Program-made: the position numbers and the translations under genes
Source: Acanthornis magna
Taxonomy: Eukaryota > Chordata > Aves > Passeriformes > Acanthizidae
Direction of reading: 5' to 3'
Assembly (NCBI GenBank): GCA_036785705.1
Contig: JAWUZG010000174.1
Coordinates: 1,296,001-1,360,000 of the forward strand
Length of the DNA stretch: 64,000 bases
Shown: one piece after another, positions 1 through 12,870 of the stretch
How the letters are laid out: every line of letters begins with the position of its first letter
Position numbering within the stretch: the first letter of the stretch is position 1
Notes under the pieces: model-generated
The model's input: the letters and a program-made list of their open reading frames with translations, nothing else
Told to the model about the DNA's origin: nothing
The model's database searches: none

Positions 1-3000
1 GATCCTTTCTTTCCACCACACACACAAAGCTGCTCACATTCAAAAGCAAAAGAATTTTTACCTAGTTACTTAGAGATGGGCAAAAACACCTTTGGGCTCT
101 TACAGACTCTGTTTTTAATGCATGGAAGCATCTAGCATCACATGCACTGAAAGCTGGAAGTGTAAGTTCCGGTCTTGGTCTTAAGAGCTGCTTAGGAACA
201 CACCTGCCTCCCATAAAGCTCCCTCTGGAGAGCAGCTCAGCATGAGACACACCAGCAGTGCCTTGAAGCTAGCTTATGGAATAAAAATTAACATGTACAC
301 ACAGAAATAAACATGATTAGTTACTTCCTTCCCCACCTCTTTTAAGACCTAAGCACAGTTTTACAATATTCTGGTTAAAGCTGTTATTTAACACACACCT
401 TTATCCCCACTGTGAAGCGTTAACAGCACTGACAGTTTAGCACAGCATTCAGATCCCAAGGGAATTACCATTCAGACATCACAAAATCCAGAGGTACCCA
501 GCTACTCCAACACTGTCTCAGCAGAAACTTTAGTACATGAACTAAACTAGTCTGTATCACCAGTATCTCCTCCAAGCATTTGCTGGCTACCTCCAGTGCT
601 GCACAGCCACCCTTCATTCATGTATTACTTTTATTAGAAGAGTGCCAGGCCTCCGGTCATTCCTTCACATAGATGTACGACATCCTGACCCCAGCCAATT
701 AGTGGCAAAGCTCCCACTGACTGTCAGCATCATATCATCCAAAGTACTTTTATTTGCAGCAACAGAGACTTGCTGCAAAGTCTCTGTAAAGTCCTGACAG
801 GGGCCAGAGGGTGTTGCAAGCAGCAAATTTGCCATCATAGGAACAACAATGCTTTTAGCCAAGCAACGATGCTGCCATGGCTCTCAGGTCTGCGTAACTG
901 CAGATCACGGTAACTGCATTAAAAACCCAAATCAGTCCCTCTTGAACTATGCATTTGGTCACTTCCTGGGGATTTCACTTCTTACAGTAATGTGAATAAA
1001 GTACAGCGCAAATCCAGATTTTTGAGGCTTTAGTCACAGCCAGCAACATGATTTGATACTGTATATCACACTGTCATGCCCACAAGGAAAGGAAATTGCT
1101 AGGGACTCCAACATACCACCGCCAGCTCTTCTTCAGATGCTGCAGGGATGCACTAAGATTTTAACAAAGATGGCTACCTTCATAATAAACATCTTCAAAA
1201 GCTCCTAAGAACAGTACTTGTAGGGGAATACTAGTCACCACCATTCCCACAAGACCCGGACAAAACCACAAGCAGTTTTAGGAAATAGCAGCAAAGATTC
1301 TCAGAGCAGGCCATCAGCCAGCACCTGGTGCATCAGGCACTCACACTGCCATCCTCATCTATAAATCTTTTCAGCAAGCACAGAGACAATGAATGATGTG
1401 TGTAAGGATCAGGTGTTGTCACCAGTCCTCTACTTGATGCCCCATTTCAAAATCAATAGAATCTACTGATTTATGTAGATTTCAGTTTCACAGTGGACAT
1501 TCAGAAGGATGCACCGTGCAGGCGTATCAACAGGCCCTTCATTAATGCAACAAAAAGCACTGAAATTTGGCCCTGAAGCAAACACATATTTACTCAGAAG
1601 GACAAAGCAATTATTTACATTTCAAAAGACATCTTCCGTGTTCATGCCAGTTCAACTGTTTATATCCAAGTACTATTATTCAATATTGCCTCAGTTGCAA
1701 AGTGCTCCCACAGTTCTGCCTTGCCATGGTGACAGCACCGATTGATCCCAGAGAAAGTCCCATTTCAGAACAAAAAAAAGGCAACCAGACAGAAAGCAGG
1801 CAATGGAACAGCACAGCTCAGGCCCATATTAAGAATGTCTTCATACTCAAAGCAAAGGTGGAAAGGGATGAGTCAGTCATTAAGGAGATTTCAAAAGGAA
1901 AACACGTCAAAACCCAGGCCGAGCAAACGAACCCAAGTGCATTCCAGCTAACCCCAGCCACAGTCACCAGTATGCCCCACTCACAAAGGCAAGACAATTC
2001 TACCATCTGCCTTTTGGTTTGGGCTAAGTCCAAAGCATTCAGCTCTGGCACTGCTCAGCACAGGTAAGCTGCTGCCTCCAGGAATTCCTCTCAGAGATAG
2101 TAAATTAAGTACAAACCGATCTCCACACTGGGTTTCCCAGCCACTTCTCATATGTTTTTCCAATTTCCACTCAAATTTGTCACACTGCCCAGCCAGTCCC
2201 TGGAACCCCTGCTCCAGCTGTCCCTGCTCACTCCAGGGCTGGCACAAGTGGAGGAACATCCCCCTCACGTAATAGCACTTAACACCCACCCCTTTAGAGA
2301 AACATGCATTCCACCCTGCTCTCCCCTGGGCAGACCAGGACTCCTCTGCTGTAATCCTCCCTTCCTGTTCTACCTCCCTCTTCTACCTGCTTCCGCAATT
2401 ATTTTCATTTCCTTGTTTACCTGTAATTTTTAGGTTACACATCTGCTTCAGACCACCTGTCCAGAGCCCAGAAAGTACACTAGAGATAAAATCCTGGCTC
2501 TGAAGCATTCCCTGTGCTCACTGCAACACACCAATCCATGACTCTCCATAAATCCAAATTTTTTGTATTACCAGAAAAGCTTCCATACACCCTTGTAAAA
2601 AGAAAAAACATGGGTTATTACTCTTAAAAGCTCATTACTCCACAGAGGAACCAAGCAAACCACAGTATCAGAAAGTATATCAGGTCACAGAGTGTGCTAC
2701 AAGCCTTTGCTTCTTCCCTGTCCTTGGACACAGCCAAGTCCCCACGATGGCACTGGGAGAGAAGCTGCTGTTCTCTGGCAAGGGTTCAGGTTAGAGACTG
2801 GGGCTGACGCAGTGCCAGTTGCACACACACACCTTGCACACAGCTCACGTTATTCCTGCCACAGCTCCGACTCTGGCAGTAAGCTGTCAGCTATCCACAC
2901 AGTTACTCTTGCAGAGAACACCAGCACTGCAAATCAAGAGCATCTACAACAGCACTGCTCACTCCCTCTGCACCTTCAATTCCCTCCTGAAGTGAAGCAC

Positions 3001-6000
3001 TGGCATGGTGCATCCACAACTCAAACACAAACACCACTGCACTGGGTGAGGAAGCACACATTACCTTTTTCTACTAGGTGACCTGATCCTCTCAGTTTTC
3101 TGGCAGTGAGAACAAAACAGAGGGCAAATAACCCAAAGCCTTGCTCTGGAGCCTAAAGCAGAACCTGAATGGCACAACAGGGGTCTGGAAAAGCCCAGGC
3201 AGGGTTGTCTTCTTTCTTTTTTCATTCTTTGACCTCCTTTCTAAAGCACAAAATTAACATTTACCATGAAAACCACTGAACTGGACCACTGGAAGTTCTG
3301 TATGAAACAAGCCAGTACCGCTGCTCTCCCACGATTTGTTCAATTTTGCTCCCCCCAGCCCCAATTAGACATTTCAAGATTACATATTAAAAGGAACAAA
3401 ACAAATTTGAGCACATCTCTTGGGTAAAGGGATCCCCTCACTTTTTTTTTTTAATAGACGTGTAACTTTATGTTTAAATACTGAAATAAGATGGTGTAAG
3501 TTTTAAACAGATTTAGAGTCTTCAACATAGGTCTCCAAAGTCTTAGCAGTAGCAAAGTGGAATTGTTGAATAAATTATTTTCCTTGGATTAGTAGGCTTT
3601 CTTGATTAGCTGGAAGAGCTACTTCAAGTTTTGCACTTCTAAGAACGCCAAAAATCACAGCTGAAAACATGCTCTTTTCTAATGAGATTAGATTCACTAC
3701 CCTGGAACCTACTCTTCCATAGGAATAGCTTTAAGGATACATACATCATTGACTTGTGGTTTAAAAGTAATTTAATTCAATTTGAGATTAACCAGAGAAT
3801 AACTCATCCCCGGAGTGCAATGACAAGGGAGATAAAGAAGTTACAGAGGCTTTGGGCTTGTTTGCCCCTGAAGTCACCACCTAATATAAGGAAGCCTGTA
3901 TGTACAACACCCAGCAGTGAGAGCACTCCAAGTAGTTTTAAATATCTGAGGGAATTGAAACAGACTGGAAAGCACTGAAGTCATCCCAGTCTGAATGCAG
4001 TGAGTGGATTTTGAGCCATGTAATTGTGAGCCATTCTGGCCAAGCCCAGACAGGAGAGCTGACAACGCAATGCAGGTCATTATGACTTAGTTCTGTTCAT
4101 GGAGTTCTAAAGACTTCTTAAAAACAAAAATAAAAATTACAAAAAAAAGAAACCGAGCATTGCACTGATTTAATCTCTCAAGCCTCTCTGTAAACAAAAA
4201 CTTCAGCAATTCAGTAAAACTACATGTTAATTAATGATACTTCTAGTATTTACTGCATTTTAACCTGCTCAGCATGTGATCACAACAGCAGGATTTCACA
4301 GAACTCAACAATGTTCTGGAGAACCGGGATCTGGCATCCTGGAAACTGTGGATTATACAGCCATGTAAACTTTGTCAAATTCATAGGCCCGAGGCCCCTT
4401 TTACAGAATTTTGCTTTTAAGCTCAATTACACTTTTGTAGAAGACAACTGATCTGCATTTAGTATTCATTCCAGAAGTGTTAACAGAGATGCAGGTAATA
4501 CAACAAACAAGGAACTGAAGTCTCCAGTGTGACATTGTGGAGGTCAGTAGTACTTCCTGGAGCAAAGGAAATTCTGAAGGAGGCACTTTGGTCCCACAGG
4601 TCTGTTCAAGCACCAAGACACTGACCAATCACAAGAGGCTGAAGAAATGCACGGTACCTATGGCAAGTTCCCCTTCACAAAGCACAAGCTATATTGTCCC
4701 AAACACACTTGTACTTCCTGTGCAAGTCTGACTTTCCCAACCTGAAGGCGAGGCAAGCATATGGAGCGTGGTGGTACTATGGGAGCACTTTTTCACAAAC
4801 TCTGTAACTTAAAAGTAGCTGCAGTTCCAGTACCTGTGTGCACTACTGTCTGCAGAATTAAGTGAAATTTTGTGAGGTTTTATATATAATCAGTGCTCCC
4901 TACTACATCCAGAGGTAAGAATCTGCATGATCTCATCTTCACTCTTGCTGTACATGCAATCTAAAGCAGAAACCACAAGCCTTCAAGCTTGTTCAAGTTT
5001 CTCTTATATTTAAGCTACTGAAATTTATTTTCTGGTTAAAATGTGTACATTCTCCAGGCAAAGGAAACTGTGCTGTTAGATCTGTCTGCATGTCCGGAAC
5101 TCACTTCCTGCCTCGGCATCACCACCACTTCCTCCTTCAGGCAGGACTGAAACCGCTGCCATTTCATCACTGAGACTGGTTCCCTTGGCTTGCTGCAAGG
5201 CACCACTAACCAAGAACCCATTTGTGGTGCTCTCTGGGATACACCATTAGCTTATGACTTGAACCTTAACCAGTCCATCACAGCTTCCAGATCCTGTTTG
5301 GGCACTTGCACCACATTCCCAGAAAACAAACAGCCATTTCTGAAAACTAAGATTTTTTTCCCCATCCAATGTCATTTTACAGTGAACAGTTTATTCATCC
5401 AACTCAAAACACTCAGGAGTCCACACTGAAAGGAATAATATTCACAGGATTTTACTCATGATCTCTGGTAACCACTTTTGTCCTTCCACAGTACTTTAAT
5501 TTCATATCTTACAAAACCACACCGTTCTAAATAAAGTCTTCATTTGTACTTGGTAATTTCTTCCCAGATGGATCCAATAAATTTCAAGGTCCTTGCCCTC
5601 CGCCACCTCACCTAGCCCTACTACAAACTAACACTTTTGCTTTCAAAGTGACAAATCTCTCCAATCAGGGGCACCAAGGACAGGCACTTGGCTGCTACAA
5701 TCTGATTTTCCTCACCAGAGATACCTACCAGCATTACATGGAGGAGGTATTGTATGCCTGTATTACAAACACTACATGACAAAGGACACTGCGTACTGTT
5801 TCTCTGCAGAGACCCAAGCCACTAATGAAGGGACCACACAAGCTCAGCTGCCACCTGTAGAGGAAGAAGACCTTGGACCTCTTGGTACACTGATACTGTC
5901 ACAAACCTGTGATGCAAAACACGAACAGAAGCCACTCTGATTAAGAGCTAAACTCCATAAAGACAAACTGGCACAGAAGGCAAAACTGTTTTCAAGAGCA

Positions 6001-9000
6001 TTATCACCATAGCCAGAATTCTCCTCTGCACATGTGCACCAACCATCTACAGACACTATACAAATCCTCCAGCCCAAAGCCCACCACCCAACTTGCCAGG
6101 AATCATCTTCTTCACGGACATCTCACTCCAGAACTAAACATGTCTGCCACTTCTATGCTGGTAGGGTGGTAAATGACACATAAAAGAATATATCAGGTTC
6201 TAAACCACTTGGTGCCAAAGCTCAACTGCCCATCCTGCCCATAGCTTAGAGTGCTGCAGACACTTAAGCTCTATACGCAAATACACTTGCTCCCAGAGGT
6301 TCCAAGTGAAGTTTATGGCCTGAGTCTTTAGTTCCTTAGACGAGGCTTAAACTGGTTGTTGAACTACAAACCAGCACTGAAGCTGCACTCCTCTAGAGCA
6401 AGGCAAATTGTGAACTCCAAGCTAACACCTGCAAAAGCATACGGGGCGGACTTGAGACACAATCTTGTACTCCATCAGTTTAGGATCTTGAAACAGATGT
6501 CCTGCTTTAAGTATTGTTTCAGGGTTTTGTTAACTGTCACCAACAGACCAGACACAATCCTTTAAATACTATCAGTTCTCCTTGTGGAGTACAAATTCTG
6601 TCTCCAAAAACCAGTGCTGGTGCTCACACTATATGTGTGTCTAATTACGAGACACAGCCACAAAAGCTCAGTTGCACTAGCAGCTGTATCAGGACAAATA
6701 CAAGAATTCAGGTAAAGACCTAGATCTGCAGTGGGTGGGTTTTTATCTGAGGTTGAAGAGACTGACAGGAGCAGAGTATACTGGTGGGCTCCATCCCACA
6801 TGCCTGCTCACACCAACAGTCTCAACCTGGTGTTGGATGTCAGCATGGGAAACCTGCGGGTAGGCACACAAAAGCGAGCAGTGGGAAGAGCCAACAGGAT
6901 CACCATCACCAACAGAGCTGGATTGATACCATGACAGCCCTGATTTAGCTCATAAGCTTCTGTTGCTCTTGAAACCCACAAAGTTTGCTACCCTTATGGG
7001 AATCCCTGTTGGAGATAAAGCATGTGTCTGAGGTCCTCGAGCACACCTTAATCTGCCACTCAACAGAGCTTGTATATCCCAACACCTCTGCAGGTTTGAA
7101 GCTCCCATTTCTGGACAAGTTACTATGAACTGCCAAAGAAGAAGTAAGAGATTTCTTCTCAAAATGCAACTATCATAGAGCTATCATAGATTGGAATACG
7201 CTGTGTTGGAAGGGACTCCACTGTTTGAGGTCAGCTGATACTCTCTACACTTAATGCAACTTTCTTTTTCTAATTCTCCAAGATTTGAGAGCTACTTTGC
7301 ATATCTTTCTAAAGGTTCTTCACAACCACCTGGTACATACACACATGACAGGAAATGAAGACAGTTGGGCAGGGTAATTTTAATAGCCTGAGCCCAAACT
7401 ACCAACAGCATCATAACACACATTCCAAGTTTTATAACTTTAAAAAAGAAGGGGAAAACCATGTCATCCCAATTTAATCCTACATTCAAAACCAGAAAGC
7501 TGACCAGCTAGATTGTGTGACTCAGCAGGCTCTGCTGCCACACCAGTTACACTGTGGTGCAGCTGTGCCTACTCCTGCTTTACCACAGGCATTGCCCACT
7601 ATCCCACTTCAAGGGTCCAACCGATCACCTTCACCTGAACACCAACTCCACAGAAGAAATCATAAGTGACAACTTTCCCGTTATCACTCTGGTTAAGGTT
7701 ACACTGTCAAAAGTAGCCATCGGCACTGGAAAAACCTGCCCCAGATTAAGCACTGGGAAGTGAGTGGGCTTACATTAAGTCCTTTTCTGTCAATGGCATT
7801 TTACTCTTACCTTATTACTCTTCACTTTCATACCCTAGAGGAGGCTGTTTTCCTCAACCATTCAACAAAATCCTGTTCAATATTTTACTATCACTTAAAA
7901 TCCACTAGTTTCACTAGCTTAGTTGCATACTGATAATATTTAAAAACACAAGCTGCACCTACATGCCTATTTGGACACACCATCAAACCAAGGCCGACAT
8001 GGCCCTGATGGTTCTCCCCACATTCCTGTGATCAACTACATTCAACAGTGGTAGAAAAGACACTGGCAGAAGTTCCTCTATTTTGAGGCATGTTTTTCCT
8101 CCATGAGAAGCATCCTGCCTTGCACACCACTGCAGCAGATCCCGCTCACTCCTGTTATGCTCAGGGAACAGGACAGCTGCAGGTGCTCCACGCACACAAC
8201 CGTAAAGTTCCTGGGAAGACGTGCTGTGTTCAGGAGGGATAGCTCAGGCTGTGTACCAACGTGCTGTTTGATGACTAAAGAGATTAAGCTTTGTTAAAAA
8301 ACACCACAAAAGCAACTTTTCCCAGATACTGAGCTATCCTGGATTGCTGTTAAAATAAAGTAGCTGGAAGGCTCACCGACACCAGGACAACAGCAGAGGA
8401 GCTGCCCTTCATTCACCTAACCAGCAGAAGGAACCAGAGCAGCTGGAACCACCCCACTCTGCCTGGCCCAAGATGAGCCCCCACAGCCCCCTGCTTGGGG
8501 CCAAGAAGAGCCTGCTATGCAACTGGCAGTTCTTTAGCCACCAGCAAATAAACAAGAGGCTCACGAAGAAGTAACAGCACTCCAGGACATGGAAGACCCA
8601 GCAACACTTCACATGCACTAAACCCTAAAGTACCACTAAACTCAAGGTAACTGCTCAAACACACTGCTGCTGTCCGATCCAGGCCCCACACAAGCCCCTC
8701 TGCATTCAGCTGTTCCCCAACCACTCTCTGGTGCGCACAGCCATCCAACTCATGGAGTGGCAGAGGCCTTCCTGACTTGCATCCAAAGCTGTAGGAGCAT
8801 TTTTGTCATTATCTCCCCCAAACAGAAACTCATCATTGGCTAGAAATACAGCACAGCATCCTTCAGTTTGAGAAGAGCTGAGCAATTCAAACCAGCTTGT
8901 TCCAAAGCAAGACAATCTGGCAGCCTCAGCTATTGCTGGGAGTTTGGCACCACATGCAACAGTAACCCTCTGCGGCTGCTCCAGGGCCTCCCACCAATCC

Positions 9001-12000
9001 CACTCTACAGCAGCCTATGGCTTGCTCTAATACCACCTCAGCTTGGTGAAAACCTTCACCTACCAGAGTTTGATCTATGCTAGGAAATACATGCTGATCC
9101 CACGCAATCTAATCCTAGGCATGGACAACTTGGAAAAGATGACCCAGTACCTACACACCCTCTCCAAAGGGCCCAAGGGAGCCCCCACGTTACTTCAATA
9201 GAAAAGGTTTCGGTTTTTCATGAGACAAGAAAATAATGCATGGATGAACTCTCCTGGCAGGAATTACGCCACAACATTCTAAAGTAATGGACTGGTAGCA
9301 CAAGAGCTTAAAATAGAACGACAGCTTTTAAAAGCTTTTGCAAAACAAGGTCTTTGTTTTCTCTTTATAAAATATCATTTGTTCAGAAGAAAAATCAACC
9401 CATCTCAAGGAAAGAACAGCTGCTCTACTGAACAGTTTCTCTGAAAACAGGCCAATCAGTATTTTGAAGTTTTACACCTCTTTATGTCAGAGTCATTCTC
9501 TGAAACTCCAAGGGAAGATTACAAAGATTAATTACACAACAACACAAACTCTGCTTCTTGCTCTCACTGTTTGCAGTTTTCTGCACTCCCAGGGCCAGGT
9601 AAACAAACCCAGCTCATCCACCCAAAAGCAACCTAAAGGATCCCCCACCAGAAGCTGGGAATCACCTGCCTTAATGCCATTCCTGTCACTCACCTCAGGC
9701 ACTTACATGAACACCAGGGGCTGCAAGAGGCAGCTGACTGCTATGTTGGGGTGGCCAGACATCCTCAGGGAGGGAGAACTTTGTGCCAGGCTTCTGCCCT
9801 TGGAGAAACTCTGGAGAAAGGGCTTTCTTTACCTACCAATCCTAGCAGCAATCCTTCCTGATGGATATACCCTTAGCTTGTATAGTAAAACTACAATAAA
9901 GTGTAAAGTGTAGGGCTTGGAGGAAACCAGCTGATTAAATGGTGACAGGCTGCAGAAAAGTAAAAATACTTTAAATTTAAAAATTTTGCATAAAAGCTCA
10001 TCTGGTCATATATTATTTGTCATTTATTAACTACCAAAAATAAGGGGCTTTCACCTACATTTAACATAAGAGAGTGAAAGGAGCCAAGGAAGAAGACAAA
10101 AAAGAGATTCTTCCTACCTGAAACACCAGAAACCAATGTCACTCCCATTTAATTTGACAGCATCTTCACCTTCTAAAGCAAAAGAGATGTCATTCTTTCC
10201 TCAGGAAAAAGTCTTTTCCTCAAGGGTAAGGATAACTACACCTCCTACAATTCCTCCTAACTGTCTCCTGTTCTAGAAACTCACTGAAATTCATGACGGA
10301 GACAAAGAACAGCAGGAAAGCTCAACTGACCACAAAAGGCAGGCACAGGAACGAGTGGGATAAAACACACAAGCCCACAGACAACTTTTAAAAGCTGTGA
10401 GCACTCACATAAAGATCAAGCAGATTACACACACCTCAGCTGCAGTGCTGCATGTTCATTCATTGTCCAAGTCTTCTGGAGCTAGCAGCAGAGCTGGAAC
10501 CCAGCTACACCAACCCACCATGGTAATAAGAAAGTTTCTACAAAGGTATTAATTAAAAGGTCCAGCTATCTATGCTTACAAGACCTGGAAATTTATTTTA
10601 GTACTACAGCTGCATTTTAACCAAAAGGAACCTTTACATCAAGATTAGTGGTTAGCTTCATGCTGCACTTTACATCAACCTCACACAGGCTTTACAGCAA
10701 GGAAAGCCCACTGCACGCTCACGAGGAAAATCCCTGGGAGATTCACAGGGGCTCCATTTCTGTTTACTGTTGGTTTTTTAGTAGATCTACAGTTTCCGTT
10801 TTAGGTACTTGACATGCTAGAGCTTCCAGAGCTTTTCTATTTAAACAGTAAAAAAAACATTAACTCCCCAGCCCTGGCCATCAGTTTCATGCAAACAAAC
10901 AATCCTAAAGCAGGACACTTAATGAATTCCGAGCATCAGTTGCAGATCATGAATAAACAAGTTCAAAGTATGCAAATCTAGTGATTAAAATTTCTGCCTA
11001 GGATATGTTACCAAAGTGAAAACATGTTTTATCTTGCACCACGGTAATTTTTTATTCCTTGCCAAGACTTAAAAATCCTTTTTCTCTTTGTTGCTGAAGC
11101 ATACAAGTGAACAGTTTAAACACCAAACCATTACTACAGTCAGCAATACACTGATTCAAACCTTACATGCATGTCTAAGATCTGACTCAAACATACACTT
11201 GCCTATACTATCTTCCTCAGAACCCTACACCGACAACAAGAGTTTACAAAGCAGAACAACAGCTTCCTCACATACAGCCAGCTGAATATAATTTGCTTAC
11301 CAAAAAAGATAAGCTGTAAGTGCTTTACTGAGTTATCCCAATCAGCAATACAAATAGTTTGATCCAGATTTTAAATGTCCCTTAAAAAAAAAGTCTGGGC
11401 ACTGCAACTCAATCCTGTGAACAGATACAACCAACACCTCCTTCCCTGGGAAAGAAGCACAGATGAACATGAGACAAAGACAATCACAGATGGCCAGACC
11501 AAGCCACTTCTGACCACCCAGCTGCCATCTAACATGGCCTCCTCGCCAGAGCTTGTCTTCCTCATGCTGGTATCAAGAGGGGAGCAAAGCTGCTCTGGCT
11601 GGCTGCCCTGGCCACAGCATGCACACAGAGAGGACACCAGGAATCCTGACCGTTCTGCAATTCTTTGTTAAGCACAGGTTTCCAGTGCTGTTTGTTATGG
11701 TCGCAGCGACCCAGTTCTGCAAGTGTCTCCTACTGCTGCCACCAGCTGCAAGTTGTGCCTACATATAGGTACACAACTGAAGTCCAGCTGACTAAAACAG
11801 ATCTTTAAAACACAAACAGGTTTTATGCTGCTGCAGTATATACATTTTTATGAGATTTCAAAGGAGAATGAGAAGCACATGTCAACAACAACCCTCAAAG
11901 CAGCACTAGGTCCTTCCCCAGCTGCAGCCGGGGGCATCACGCTGTAACAAGAGCTGTGGGATGGCTCTGGATAACCCACAGCCTTGCAGCTCGTGAGGCA
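1..12000. other. Unassigned 12 kb, no recognised coding exon; probably intron of a minus-strand gene
   Basis: I found no open frame here with a recognisable protein domain on either strand, and no tRNA-like fold. By eye the plus strand carries more A than T and more C than G over most of the stretch. The same asymmetry is seen in the introns of YBX1 and PPIH, which are minus-strand genes, whereas the P3H1 side shows the opposite. This fits transcription on the minus strand starting at the CpG island near 12.0-12.9 kb and leaving the window at the left edge. It could be a long first intron, a long non-coding RNA or plain intergenic DNA. Human synteny would suggest a gene beyond C1orf50, such as SVBP, ERMAP, ZNF691 or SLC2A1, but I saw no coding match to any of them. 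Confidence 0.45.
7171..7235 (-). repeat. CR1 retroposon 3'-end remnant
   Basis: The stretch has two ATCATAGA units followed by a TTGGAAGGGACTCC-like segment. This is the usual reverse complement of a CR1 tail, which reads ATTCTATG repeats preceded by GGTCCCTTCCAA. It is short and diverged, with no coding part left. Confidence 0.6.
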
Positions 12001-12019
12001 GATCCCCAGAAGAGCCTCC

Positions 12020-12870
12020 CGACCTCTCGGCTGAGCGCCGTCTGCGCAGGGCACATAGCTAGAGCTCAACCCCACGCCATGCCCGCACCCCGCTGCGGCT
12101 CAGGGCTCTTGTGGCACGGTACGCCCAGCCCGCGGCCTCTCGGGGCTTCTCGCACAGCTCTGGGCGCAGCCGGACTGTGCCGAGGACAGAGGGCCGCGGC
12201 CGGGACCAGGGCGGGGCTGGGACGGGCAGAGCCAAGCGAGTTCGGCCGGGCCCGCCATGGCCGCACGAACGCTTCCTGTGCCGCTCCAAGGGTCCAGCCC
12301 GCCCGCCGCCCGGAAGGGGGAGAAGGGTGGGGAGGAGAGACGGCGGCCGCCCCCACCGTCCAGCAGACCCGGCCCCGCAATGGCAGCGCCCGCCAGCAGC
12401 CACCGGGACCCGCCGGGAGGAGGCCGGACCTCCCCCCCCCAGCAGGCGGCAGCCTGGGAGGCCCCGCACACACAGCGGGCTCGGCAGGGCGGCTCCCGCA
12501 CAGCGGGCGCTCCGATCGAGGTGAAGGCCGGGGTTCTTTCGGTGGGTACCGGGCGGGGATCGGGGCCAGTCGGTGCTCCCGGGGGTCCCGGTGCTCGGCC
12601 GGGGGTCCCGGTCACGCCTCCGCCCCCCTCCCCCCCCCCCCCCGCCTCTCACCTCGGACGCTCCGCCGGGCGTTGGCAGCTCACTGCGGGGTCTCCTCGG
12701 CGCAGGCACAGGGGCAGCCGAGTGGCGTCACCACGCAGCGCGCCGGGCGGTGGCGAGGGGCGTGCCGGCTACAGCGCCCCCTGCCGGCCCGCACGGCCCG
12801 CGCTGCCCGCAGCGCGCTGCACGGACCGGCAGGCGGCGCGCGCGGGCACGGCCTGCCCGGCCTAGGGCTC
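12020..12870. promoter_or_regulatory. CpG island, probable promoter of an unassigned gene
   Basis: This block is very GC- and CpG-rich between AT-rich flanks, as vertebrate promoters are. On the minus strand a consensus splice donor (exon ...CCGAG then GTGAGAGG) lies with the exon ending at 12653 and the intron starting at 12652. The sequence upstream of it (about 12654-12760) has no ATG continuing into a long frame, so it would be a non-coding first exon of a leftward gene. On the plus strand an ATG at 12257 has G at -3 and G at +4 and opens a 202-codon frame, and a possible donor (GAG then GTGAAG) lies near 12520. The protein would be low-complexity Pro/Arg/Gly, so coding is doubtful. C-runs at 12631-12643 are prone to sequencing error. 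Confidence 0.6.

Noticed and set aside
9464..9913. 149-codon plus-strand frame
   Set aside because: No domain; it runs against the likely transcription direction and has random composition.
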